A DNA stretch of 64,000 nt, from contig NZ_JAKRKC020000001.1 in NCBI RefSeq assembly GCF_022664455.2, positions 1,617,001-1,681,000 of the forward strand, written 5' to 3'. Numbering within the stretch: the first letter of the stretch is position 1; each line of letters opens with the position of its first letter. Origin of the DNA: Actinomadura luzonensis. Its GTDB lineage: Bacteria > Actinomycetota > Actinomycetes > Streptosporangiales > Streptosporangiaceae. The position numbers and the translations under genes were made by a program. The notes beneath the pieces were generated by a model. It was given only the letters and a program-made list of their open reading frames with translations, had not been told where the DNA came from and did not search any database. Below, one piece after another: positions 49,217-57,358 of this stretch.

Positions 49217-50131
49217 GTGACCGGCTCAGGCACGGGCTACGTGCTGACCGCGATCACGCGGTCGGCCGGGGGGTACTACTGGTGGACCCGCCGTCCGGGC
49301 CCGCACCCGGGGGGCGCGCTGCGTACGCCCGGCCCCGCAGTCCTGGCCGCAGTGGCGGCGGTGGCGCCCGGCCGGGTCGCGCTCACGCTGCCCGAACGCG
49401 CCGAGGCCACCGGCGTGGCCTACCGCACCAGGCAGAACCGCTCGCTCGCCGCGATGCTCCTCGGCCCGGCGGCGGGCGAGAGCGACGCCGAGATCGTCCG
49501 GATCGTCGCGCACACGCTGGCCGAGACCGGCGTGGCGCTCTCCCGGCTGCACGCCGTGCCGCCGCCGGAGCCCGGCCTGCCGGCGCCCGACGGGCTGGTG
49601 CGCCTGCTGTCCTGGCTGCGCGCGGGGCACGGTCCCGGCGCCGCGGCCGTCCTGCACCGCCGGGCGAGCGAGCTGCTGGGCCGGGACCGGATGGCCACGG
49701 CGGCGGAGTGGTGCCTCCCGCCCGAGGGGGCGCCGCGCGTCCTGCTGCACGGCGGCCCCGGCCTCGGCATCCTGCTCCCCGTGGTCCCCGGGACCGACGG
49801 CGCCCTGCTGACCGGCGAGAACCTGGCCGCGGGGCCGCCCGAGACCGACGTCGGGTGGCTCGTCGGCGAGCTGGTCGAGCTCGGCGCGTCCGTCGGCCGC
49901 TTCGGCGCCCGCAGATCCTTCGACACCGGCCTGTTCGCCGCCCGTGTCCTCGACGGCTACCCGGGCGCCCTCGACCTGGAGGCGGTGGGCAGGACGGCCG
50001 CGCTGCGCTTCCTGACCCACCTGCACGACTTCGCCGCCTACCTGAAATGGCACGACGTCCTGCTGGAGTACCTCAAGCTGGCCGCCGACGTGCTCGACGC
50101 CGCCGCGGAAGGCAGGTTGGTGCACCGGTGA
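49217..50131 (+). CDS. Degenerate APH-like protein, candidate third class V component (LanX-like)
   Basis: The 304-residue protein starts at GTG 49217 after GGAAGGAGG. Its C-terminal half keeps the APH landmarks in altered form: L-H-G-G-P-G-L-G-I-L-L where kinases have H-G-D-x-x-x-x-N, and L-T-G-E-N-L-A where they have a metal-binding D. The catalytic Asp is therefore Gly. A loss of kinase chemistry is likely, with a scaffold or lyase role instead. Class V systems need a third protein of unclear homology (LxmX). This gene's place between the reductase and the peptidases makes it the candidate. It overlaps the next gene by 4 bp. Confidence 0.6.
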   Translation: MTGSGTGYVLTAITRSAGGYYWWTRRPGPHPGGALRTPGPAVLAAVAAVAPGRVALTLPERAEATGVAYRTRQNRSLAAMLLGPAAGESDAEIVRIVAHTLAETGVALSRLHAVPPPEPGLPAPDGLVRLLSWLRAGHGPGAAAVLHRRASELLGRDRMATAAEWCLPPEGAPRVLLHGGPGLGILLPVVPGTDGALLTGENLAAGPPETDVGWLVGELVELGASVGRFGARRSFDTGLFAARVLDGYPGALDLEAVGRTAALRFLTHLHDFAAYLKWHDVLLEYLKLAADVLDAAAEGRLVHR

Positions 50132-51369
50132 TCACCCGTGTGACGCTGGGCAACGGGCTGCGGGTCGTCATCGAGGAGGAGCGCTCCGTGCCCGTGGCGG
50201 GCGTGGCCGTGCACTACGACGTCGGCTTCCGCGCGGAGGCCGAGCACGCCTCCGGCCTGGCCCACCTGTTCGAGCACCTCATGTTCCAGGGCCACTTCCA
50301 GCAGGTCGAACGGGTCGGAGGGATCTGCAACGCCTCGACCCGCCAGGACTACACCGACTTCTACACCGTGGTCCCGTCCGGCTCGGTCGCGGCGGTGATC
50401 GCGCTGGAGGCGGGCCGCATGCGCGCCCCGGAGATCACCGAGCGGGCGGTGCGCACCCAGGTGTCGGTGATCAGGGAGGAGATCCTGGGCAAGACGCGCC
50501 GGCCGTACGGCGGGTTCCCCTGGCCGCGCATCTCGCCCGTGTTGTTCCGCTCCTTCGCCAACGCCCACGACGGCTACGGGGACCACGCGGCGCTCCAGCA
50601 CGTGACCGTCGCCGACTGCGCGGAGTTCTTCGAACGGCACTACGGGCCGGGCGACGCCGTCCTGACGGTCGCCGGCGACGTCGAGCCTGAGGAGGTGCTG
50701 GCGCTCGTCGAGCGGGCCTTCGGCGGCATCCCGGGGCGTCCCCGGGCCGCGCGGGCCTCGTACGCGGAGCCGGAACCGGCCGGGCAGGTCACGGCCCGGC
50801 ACGCCGACCCGCTGGCGCCGCTGCCCGCGCTCGCGCTCGGTCACCGGGTGCCCGACCCGGCGGCCGGGCCCGCCGCCCACGTCGCGCTGTCCGTCCTGGC
50901 CGGGGTGCTGACCGGCGGCGTGCGGTCCCGGCTGACGGAGAGGCTGCACCGGGACACCGGCCACGACGTCACCTTCTCGGCGCGCACCGGGCTGTTCGAC
51001 CTCCTGGACGCCCGCGACCCCGACCTGTGGCTGCTCACCGCGATCCACCCGGCGGCCCTGCCGGCGCAGCGGATGCTGGCCGCCGTGGACGCCGAGCTCC
51101 GCGCGCTCGCCGCCGGCGGGCCCACGCGGGAGGAGCTGCGCCGCTGCCGTAATGCCTGGTCGTTGTCCCACCACCGGTCCATGGACGCGCTCGCCGACCG
51201 GGTGCGCATGCTGGGCCGCTTCGAGCTGCTGTTCGGCGATCCCGGGCTGGCCGCCCGCCTGCCCGAGCTGTACGCGGCCGTGGACGCCGAGGACGTGGCG
51301 GCGGCGGCCCGCGGTCTGCGCCCCGACTCCCGCGCGCTGCTGACGATCACCCCGGGGAGGGACCGATGA
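50128..51369 (+). CDS. M16 zinc metallopeptidase, catalytic subunit
   Basis: The 413-residue protein starts at GTG 50128 within GTGA. It carries the inverted zinc motif H-L-F-E-H (His46, Glu49, His50) and a downstream Glu in the helix R-T-Q-V-S-V-I-R-E-E-I. The pitrilysin/processing-peptidase fold continues with Y-G-P-G-D-A-V-L-T-V-A-G-D-V. Class V clusters such as pristinin encode a pair of M16 peptidases for leader removal. The second gene of this pair follows with a 4-bp overlap. It may act in the cytosol on the modified precursor. Confidence 0.9.
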   Translation: MITRVTLGNGLRVVIEEERSVPVAGVAVHYDVGFRAEAEHASGLAHLFEHLMFQGHFQQVERVGGICNASTRQDYTDFYTVVPSGSVAAVIALEAGRMRAPEITERAVRTQVSVIREEILGKTRRPYGGFPWPRISPVLFRSFANAHDGYGDHAALQHVTVADCAEFFERHYGPGDAVLTVAGDVEPEEVLALVERAFGGIPGRPRAARASYAEPEPAGQVTARHADPLAPLPALALGHRVPDPAAGPAAHVALSVLAGVLTGGVRSRLTERLHRDTGHDVTFSARTGLFDLLDARDPDLWLLTAIHPAALPAQRMLAAVDAELRALAAGGPTREELRRCRNAWSLSHHRSMDALADRVRMLGRFELLFGDPGLAARLPELYAAVDAEDVAAAARGLRPDSRALLTITPGRDR

Positions 51370-52550
51370 CCGCGGACCGCACACTGGCGAACGGGCTGCG
51401 GGTGCTGGCGATCAAGCACGGCAGGGCCCCGGTGGCCGAGGCCCGCCTGATCCTGCCCGCCCCCTGCCGCACCCGGGAGACGCTGGCGGAGTCGGTCCTG
51501 CTGGCGGCCTGCCTGTCCCGGGGGCGGGTCGCCGAGCACGGGATGGAGCTGGACGTCGCGGCCGACGTCCACCAGCTGACCGCCACCCTGTCGGGCCCGC
51601 TGGACGACCTGGACACGCTGGTCCGGGGGCTGGCGGACGTGGCGCGCGGGGTGCCCGCCGAGGTCGACGCGGCGCGCGGGCAGCTGGTCGCGCGGCTCGC
51701 GCTGCTGCGCGCGAACCCCGACCTCGCGATGCGCGCGGAGCTGGCGCGGCACCTGTTCGGCGGGCATCCGGTGGCCTTCCCCATGCCGGGCGACGACGAG
51801 CTGGCCGCAATCGCCGAGCCGCGGCACCGGCCGGCGGGGCCGCGCGGCGCCGTCCTGGTGATCCTCGCGCCGGACGATCCGGACCGGCTGGCCGACGCGT
51901 GCGAGCGCGCGTTCGAGGGCTGGCAGGACGCCTCGCCGCTGCCGCCGCTGCCGCCGCTGCCCGGGATCGGGCGGGGCCGCCTGCTGCCGCTGCCCACGCC
52001 GGGCGCGCCGCAGTCGCGCATCCGCCTGCGCGCGCCGGGCGTGACCGTGGCGGACGAGCGTTACCCCGCGCTGTTCCTGGCCCGCGACATCCTGGGCGGC
52101 TCGCTGTCCTCCCGGCTCTCCCGCAGCCTGCGCGAGGACAAAGGCTACGTGTACGGCGTCACGGCGTTCTTCGACCACCATCCCGGCGCCGGATTCCTGT
52201 CGATCGAGGCCGACACCGCGACCGCGACCACCCGCCCCGCCCTGGACGTGCTGTTCGCCGAGTTGGACCGGATGCGGACGCACCCGCCCACGGCCGACGA
52301 GATCGAGGCCGCGCGCGCCTACGCGCTGGGCTCGGCGGCGGTCCGGCTGGCCCCTGCCGTCAAGCTCGCGGGCGCGCTCGCCGGCCTCGCCGCCAAGGCC
52401 GTGGACCCCTTGCTGCTGCTCGGCTTCCCGCGCAGGCTGGCCGCCGTGACGCCGGAGTCGGTGGTCGAGGCGGCCGGGCGGTTCTTCGCGCCGGGCAGCT
52501 TCTCCGGCGTGGTGGCCGCCGACCCCGGGGAGCTGACGGGCCTGCGGTGA
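51366..52550 (+). CDS. M16 peptidase-like non-catalytic partner
   Basis: The 394-residue protein has the M16 fold but no HxxEH; the equivalent segment reads L-A-E-S-V-L-L-A-A-C-L-S. The C-terminal half keeps the substrate-binding signature L-G-G-S-L-S-S-R-L-S-R-S-L-R-E-D-K-G-Y-V-Y-G (Arg and Tyr) that completes the partner's active site in heterodimeric M16 enzymes. It overlaps the catalytic gene by 4 bp. The two almost surely form a heterodimer. It is the last gene of the left operon; a divergent precursor gene starts beyond it. Confidence 0.9.
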   Translation: MTADRTLANGLRVLAIKHGRAPVAEARLILPAPCRTRETLAESVLLAACLSRGRVAEHGMELDVAADVHQLTATLSGPLDDLDTLVRGLADVARGVPAEVDAARGQLVARLALLRANPDLAMRAELARHLFGGHPVAFPMPGDDELAAIAEPRHRPAGPRGAVLVILAPDDPDRLADACERAFEGWQDASPLPPLPPLPGIGRGRLLPLPTPGAPQSRIRLRAPGVTVADERYPALFLARDILGGSLSSRLSRSLREDKGYVYGVTAFFDHHPGAGFLSIEADTATATTRPALDVLFAELDRMRTHPPTADEIEAARAYALGSAAVRLAPAVKLAGALAGLAAKAVDPLLLLGFPRRLAAVTPESVVEAAGRFFAPGSFSGVVAADPGELTGLR

Positions 52551-52593
52551 GGCACGGCGGCCGCACCGCAGGGAATCCCGGGGACGGGTGACG

Positions 52594-52719
52594 CTACTCG
52601 GCGGCGGACACGTAGACGACGCTGTTGAAGATGCACGTCAGGCAGCACCGGGCCCGCGCGGACGCCGCGTTCCCCGGCTTCATCGGCAGTCTGTCCAGGG
52701 CTTCGACGTTGAGTTCCAT
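52594..52719 (-). CDS. Lanthipeptide precursor A3, divergent from the LanC-type synthetase
   Basis: The 41-residue peptide on the minus strand starts at ATG 52719 after AAAGGAATCC. The leader M-E-L-N-V-E-A-L-D-R-L-P parallels the M-E-L-D-I-x-A-L-D-L-L-P leaders of A1 and A2, and all three genes are exactly 126 bp. The core A-A-S-A-R-A-R-C-C-L-T-C-I-F-N-S, then V-S-A-A-E, has three Cys and four Ser/Thr. It is antisense to no real gene and faces away from the synthetase at 52902, with a shared 182-bp promoter region. Confidence 0.75.
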   Translation of the reverse strand: MELNVEALDRLPMKPGNAASARARCCLTCIFNSVVYVSAAE

Positions 52720-52781
52720 CGTTGGATTCCTTTCTGTCGGGCGAAGAGCCTCCGCCGGTCCCGCGAGGATCGCAGGACCCT

Positions 52782-52847
52782 CTAACGGGCCGCTTAGCCG
52801 CGCTTAACGCCCGGGCCGCCGCCGCCTTTAGGGGTTCATTAGCCGCC
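52782..52847. promoter_or_regulatory. Repeated TTAG/TTAA motifs in the divergent precursor-synthetase promoter
   Basis: CTAA-CGGGCCGC-TTAG (52782-52797) is an inverted repeat. TTAGCCG at 52794-52800 recurs as TTAGCCGCC at 52839-52847, with CTTAACGC between. These relatively A/T-rich motifs cluster in the region driving precursor A3 one way and the synthetase the other. They may be regulator sites or promoter elements. No regulator is assigned. Confidence 0.35.
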
Positions 52848-52901
52848 GCTGGCACGCTCGCTGCGATCCATCCCGCAGCGGAAGAACGGAGAGCCGGCGT
52901 C

Positions 52902-55616
52902 GTGAGTGAACGTGGTCCGTCGGGGGACGGCGTCGCAGGTGCCGATCGGCACGTGCTCGAGGACGTCGCCCGCGCGGCGTTGCGCCGGTCGGGAGGCGAC
53001 CGGGAGTGGCGGTTCAGGACCGACCCGCCCTGGACGTACGCGGCTCCCGACGGCGCCGCCACCCGGCCGCAGGGCTGGAAGCTGCACGTGGCGGCGACGC
53101 CGCTGTCGGCCCCCGTGGTCCTGGCCCGGGTGGCGCGGGTGCTCGGCCGGCGCGGCTGCCCCTTCAAGTACGCCGCCGACCTCGAGGAGCTGGCCCGGCT
53201 CGTCGCGCGTGACCAGGACCGGGGCTCGGTGGGCAAGTTCGTCACGGTCTATCCCCCCACGGACGCCGAAGCGGCCGAGATCGCCGAAGAGCTGCACGAG
53301 GCCACCCGCGGCCTGCCCGGCGCGCCGATACTCTCCGACCGCGTCTACCGGCCGGGCAGCCTGGTGCACTACCGCTTCGGCGTGTTCTCCGCGCCGAGCG
53401 AGCTGGACAACGACGGCTCGTACGCCTCCCGCCTGACCGCGCCCGACGGCACGCGGGTGCCCGACGAGCGCAACGCCTGGTACTCGCCGCCGGACTGGGC
53501 CGAGTGCCCGTTCGAGTCGGGCCGGGAGCCCGCGCGTACCGCGCCGCCGCAGGCGGTGCTGCTGGCCGGCAGGTTCGTGGTGCGCGAGGCCATCAGGCAC
53601 GGCGCCAAGGGCGGGGTGTTCCTGGCCGAGGACCGCGAGAGCGGCCGCACGGTCGTGATCAAGCAGGCGCGCCCGCACCTGGGCGCGGGGCTCGACGGGA
53701 CCGACGAGCGGGACCGGCTGCGCCACGAGGCGCGCATGCTGGACGTCTTCGGCCCGCTGGACGTCACCGCCCGCAAGGTGCTGCTGTTCGAGCAGGACGG
53801 CAACGTGTTCCTGGCGCAGGAGCACATCGAGGGCGGCGCGCTGGCCGGCTGGGAGCCGGACGCCGGCGACCGGGCCGGCGACCTGCTGGGCGCGCTGCGC
53901 GGCCTGGCCGAGCTGGTCGGCGTCGTGCACGAGCAGGGTCACGTGCTGCGCGACCTGACGCCCAACAACGTCATCATGACCGGGGACGGCGGCTGCCGGC
54001 TGATCGACCTGGAGATGGCCGCCGTGCCCGGCACGGTGGTCGGGCGGGCCTTCACGCCCGGGTACGCGGCCCCCGAGCAGGTGAACGCGCCGACGTACGC
54101 GCCCGCTCCCGGCGTGGCGGCCGACCTGTACGCCTTCGGGGCGATCGTCCTGTTCGCCGCCACGGGCTGCCAGCCGCCCCACCTGAAGGACCGGCCCGCC
54201 GGCGCGCGGTCCTGGGACGAGCGGGTGGAGACGACGGTACGGGTGGCGGTCTCGGGCGACCCCCTCGCCACCGCCCTGTCCCCGCTGATGCTGGGCCTGC
54301 TGCGGGAGCGCCCCGACCAGCGCTGGGACCTTCCCCGCGTGCGGGACTTCCTGGCCGCCCTGGACCCCGCCGCCCCGGGTCCCGCCGCGCGCCACCGCCT
54401 GGAGACGGCCGACCAGGACCGGCTGCTCCACGACGGCCTCGCCTTCACCCTGCGCACCATGACGCCCGGCACCGCCGAGCGCCCGTCCGCCCGCCTGTGG
54501 CCGAGCACGGGCTTCGGCCTGACCGCCGACCCGTGCGCCGTCCAGTACGGCTCCGCGGGCGTGATCGCCCTGTGGACGGCGCTGCTCGACGGGGACGCGC
54601 TCGCGCAGGACGTCCGGCCGGCACTGACCGACGCGCTGCGGGAGGCGGCGGGCTGGACCGCGCGGCGGCTGGAGCGGGAGCGGCGGCCGTCCCCCGGCCT
54701 GTACTTCGGCCGGGCCGGCATCGCCGTCGCCCTGCACGACGCGGGCCGCCTCCTCGACGACGAGGGCCTGCGCTCCACCGGGGTGGAACTGGGGCTCGGC
54801 CTGCCGGTCGGCTGGCCCAACCCCGACATCTGCCACGGCGCCGCCGGGACCGGCCTGGCCCTGCTGCACCTGTGGCGGGCCACCGGCGACGCGCGCTTCC
54901 GCGACCTGGCCGACGCGTGCGCGGACGGCCTGCTCAAGGCGGCGAGGCGTACCGACGAGGGCGGCGTGTCGTGGCCCGTCCCCGCCGGCTTCGACTCCAA
55001 GCTCGCCGGCGCCGACCACTACGGGTTCGCGCACGGTGTCGCGGGGGTGGCGGCGTACCTGCTGGCCGCGGGGACCGCGCTCGGCCGCGGCGACTGCGTG
55101 GAGACGGCCGTGACCGCGGGCGAGACGCTACTGCGCGCGGCCGAGCGCCACGGCGAAGGCGTCTGGTGGGCGGAGGGCCCGTCGGGCGGCTCGAAGCTGC
55201 CGCACTGGTGCAACGGCTCGTCGGGCGTCGGCACGTTCCTGGTCCGCCTGTACGCGGCCACCGGGGACCGGCGCTTCCGCGAGGCCGCGCACGGGGCCGC
55301 CATGGCCGTGCGCGACACCAGGCACGCCTCGGGCACGGCGGCCTGCCACGGGCTCGCGGGCGACGGGCAGTTCCTGCTGGACATGGCCGCCCTGCTCGAC
55401 GAGCCCGCCTACCACGAGCTGGCCGAGGACCTGGCGGCGAGCCTGTGGGCGCGCGCCGTCCTGCGGGACGGGCTCCTGGTGGTGCCCGACGAGCTGGGGG
55501 GCGAGCACGTCTCCGTCGCCTGGAACACCGGCCTGGCCGGCCCGCTCGACTTCCTGCACCGCCTGCGTCACGGCGGCCCGCGCCGCTGGATGGCCGAGCA
55601 GGCCGGCCAGGCGTGA
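52902..55616 (+). CDS. Lanthipeptide synthetase: lyase-kinase-LanC fusion with intact zinc ligands
   Basis: The 904-residue enzyme starts at GTG 52902 after GGAGAG. The N-terminal lyase region (about 1-205) contains W-K-L-H-V-A-A-T-P and K-F-V-T-V-Y-P. The Ser/Thr kinase domain (about 210-490) has V-V-I-K-Q-A (Lys), V-L-R-D-L-T-P-N-N-V-I-M and I-D-L-E-M. The LanC-type cyclase (about 540-900) has I-C-H-G-A-A-G, W-C-N-G-S-S-G (Cys770) and A-C-H-G-L-A-G (Cys815-His816). The three-domain order is that of class III/IV enzymes. Class III cyclases lack the zinc Cys-Cys-His, but here all three are present, as in class IV. It phosphorylates, eliminates and cyclises Ser/Thr with Cys. The stop overlaps the next ATG. 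Confidence 0.9.
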   Translation: MSERGPSGDGVAGADRHVLEDVARAALRRSGGDREWRFRTDPPWTYAAPDGAATRPQGWKLHVAATPLSAPVVLARVARVLGRRGCPFKYAADLEELARLVARDQDRGSVGKFVTVYPPTDAEAAEIAEELHEATRGLPGAPILSDRVYRPGSLVHYRFGVFSAPSELDNDGSYASRLTAPDGTRVPDERNAWYSPPDWAECPFESGREPARTAPPQAVLLAGRFVVREAIRHGAKGGVFLAEDRESGRTVVIKQARPHLGAGLDGTDERDRLRHEARMLDVFGPLDVTARKVLLFEQDGNVFLAQEHIEGGALAGWEPDAGDRAGDLLGALRGLAELVGVVHEQGHVLRDLTPNNVIMTGDGGCRLIDLEMAAVPGTVVGRAFTPGYAAPEQVNAPTYAPAPGVAADLYAFGAIVLFAATGCQPPHLKDRPAGARSWDERVETTVRVAVSGDPLATALSPLMLGLLRERPDQRWDLPRVRDFLAALDPAAPGPAARHRLETADQDRLLHDGLAFTLRTMTPGTAERPSARLWPSTGFGLTADPCAVQYGSAGVIALWTALLDGDALAQDVRPALTDALREAAGWTARRLERERRPSPGLYFGRAGIAVALHDAGRLLDDEGLRSTGVELGLGLPVGWPNPDICHGAAGTGLALLHLWRATGDARFRDLADACADGLLKAARRTDEGGVSWPVPAGFDSKLAGADHYGFAHGVAGVAAYLLAAGTALGRGDCVETAVTAGETLLRAAERHGEGVWWAEGPSGGSKLPHWCNGSSGVGTFLVRLYAATGDRRFREAAHGAAMAVRDTRHASGTAACHGLAGDGQFLLDMAALLDEPAYHELAEDLAASLWARAVLRDGLLVVPDELGGEHVSVAWNTGLAGPLDFLHRLRHGGPRRWMAEQAGQA

Positions 55617-57358
55617 TGACCACCGCGACGAGCACACCGCGCGCCACCGCGCACCGGCTCAACTTCCGCTTCTCCCCCGGCGGCCGGTACGCCGCCTGCC
55701 TGGTCGCGGGCGGCTCCGCGATGCGCCCCGAGGTGTGGGACCTGACCGGCGCCGGGCCGCGTCCCAGGGCGGTGCGGACCGGGGACGGCGAGAGCGCGAC
55801 GAGCGTGCCCCTGCCCACCGACGAGGGCGATCTGTTCCTGTGCCGGTCGGGACCCTACGGCTCGCGGCTCACCTTCGCCGCCTGCCAGGGCCGCGACACG
55901 GCGGAGGAGACCGAGCTGATGGCCGTGCGCAGAGGCGGCCTCGGACTGGTGCCCGGCACGGCCGGGACCCCCGCCCTCGTCCTGGAGCTGGACGGCGACG
56001 GCGGCACCACCGTGTGGCGCCTGCCCGGCGGCGCCACGCCACCGGAGCGGATCGCCGAGGTGCCGCACCCGATCGGCGCGACGGCCTGGCTCGACGAGCG
56101 GGGGGACCGGCTCGCGCTGGGAGCCGGCGTCCTGGACCTGGCCCTCGGCACCGTCACCCCTCTCGGCCTGCCCGAGGGCGAGCACCTGCTCATGGCCGCT
56201 CCCCGCGCCGGGGTGCTGCTGACCGCCGTGCCCCACGGCAGCGGCTACCGGCTCGGCGTGCGCACGCCGGGCGAGCCGGGGCCGGCGCGGCTCCCCGAGC
56301 GGCTGAACGCCGTCGAGGGCAGCGTGACCCCGCTGGCGCTCGACCCCGGCGGCCGGTTCCTGGCCCTGTCGCTCACCCGCCGCGCCCGTTCCCACCTGCT
56401 GCTCCACGACCTCGCGGCCGACACCTCCAGCGAGATCGAGCTGCCGCCCGGCATCCTGTACCCGGCGGCCTGCTGGCCGGGCGACGGGCTGCGCCTGGTG
56501 CACAGCGCCGGGGACCGCCCGGCGGGCGTCGTCATGATCCCCGACCCGTCCAGGCCGCGCGTGCTCGCCGCGACCGGCGCCCCCTGGTCAGGGTGGGCGG
56601 CACCCCGTACGCGCGACTACCCCGCTCAGGACGGCGTCACGGAGGCCGTCGTGTACGGCGACCCCGCCGCCGCCCCCGGCCTGGTCGTGGCGTTGCACGG
56701 CGGGCCCGAGGCCGCCTGGCGGCTCGGCTTCGACCCGCTGTTCCAGCGGCTGGCCGCCGAGGGGATCGCGGTCGTGGCGCCCAACCAGCGCGGCAGCACC
56801 GGCTACGGCGCGGCGCACCGCGAGGCCGTCCGCGGCGCCTGGGGCGGCCCCGACCTGGCCGACCTCCTGCGCCTGGGCCGCCACCTCGCCGCGGAACGCG
56901 CCCCTGGCCTGCCCCGCCCCATGCTGTACGGCGTGAGCTACGGCGCCTACCTGGCGCTGCTGGCCGCGGCCGCCGAGCCGGACCTGTGGGGGCGCGCGGT
57001 GGCCGTCGCGCCGTTCCTGTCCGGCCCGCTGCTTTACGAGGACGGCTCCGAGCAGGTGCGCGACCTGATCGACCGGCTGGGCGGACGTGAGGACGTCCAC
57101 GACGACCTCGGGCCGCGCGACCTGCTCAGGCTGGCCCACCGCATCCGCCTGCCGCTGCTCATCGTGCACGGCGAGCACGACCCGGTCATCCCGGTCGGCC
57201 ACTCCCGCCGCCTGCGCGAGCGGCTGCGCGCGACCGGCCACCCCGGCGCGGCCTACCTGGAGGTGCCGGACGCCGGCCACGACCCCCTGTCCGACCTCGG
57301 CGGACACGCGGCCAGGGAGCGCGTGCTCGGCTTCCTCGACCAGGGCGCGGCCCGCTGA
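55616..57358 (+). CDS. S9 prolyl-oligopeptidase-family peptidase
   Basis: The 580-residue serine peptidase has an N-terminal beta-propeller region (about 1-330) and a C-terminal alpha/beta-hydrolase domain. The domain has L-H-G-G-P-E, G-V-S-Y-G-A-Y (Ser441), E-H-D-P-V-I-P (Asp522) and A-G-H-D-P (His555). No signal peptide is present, so it is cytosolic. Prolyl oligopeptidases such as FlaP and AplP trim class III lanthipeptide leaders. Its ATG overlaps the synthetase stop (TGATG), so the same job is likely for the MEL-type precursors, whose leaders end L-P. Confidence 0.85.
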   Translation: MTTATSTPRATAHRLNFRFSPGGRYAACLVAGGSAMRPEVWDLTGAGPRPRAVRTGDGESATSVPLPTDEGDLFLCRSGPYGSRLTFAACQGRDTAEETELMAVRRGGLGLVPGTAGTPALVLELDGDGGTTVWRLPGGATPPERIAEVPHPIGATAWLDERGDRLALGAGVLDLALGTVTPLGLPEGEHLLMAAPRAGVLLTAVPHGSGYRLGVRTPGEPGPARLPERLNAVEGSVTPLALDPGGRFLALSLTRRARSHLLLHDLAADTSSEIELPPGILYPAACWPGDGLRLVHSAGDRPAGVVMIPDPSRPRVLAATGAPWSGWAAPRTRDYPAQDGVTEAVVYGDPAAAPGLVVALHGGPEAAWRLGFDPLFQRLAAEGIAVVAPNQRGSTGYGAAHREAVRGAWGGPDLADLLRLGRHLAAERAPGLPRPMLYGVSYGAYLALLAAAAEPDLWGRAVAVAPFLSGPLLYEDGSEQVRDLIDRLGGREDVHDDLGPRDLLRLAHRIRLPLLIVHGEHDPVIPVGHSRRLRERLRATGHPGAAYLEVPDAGHDPLSDLGGHAARERVLGFLDQGAAR

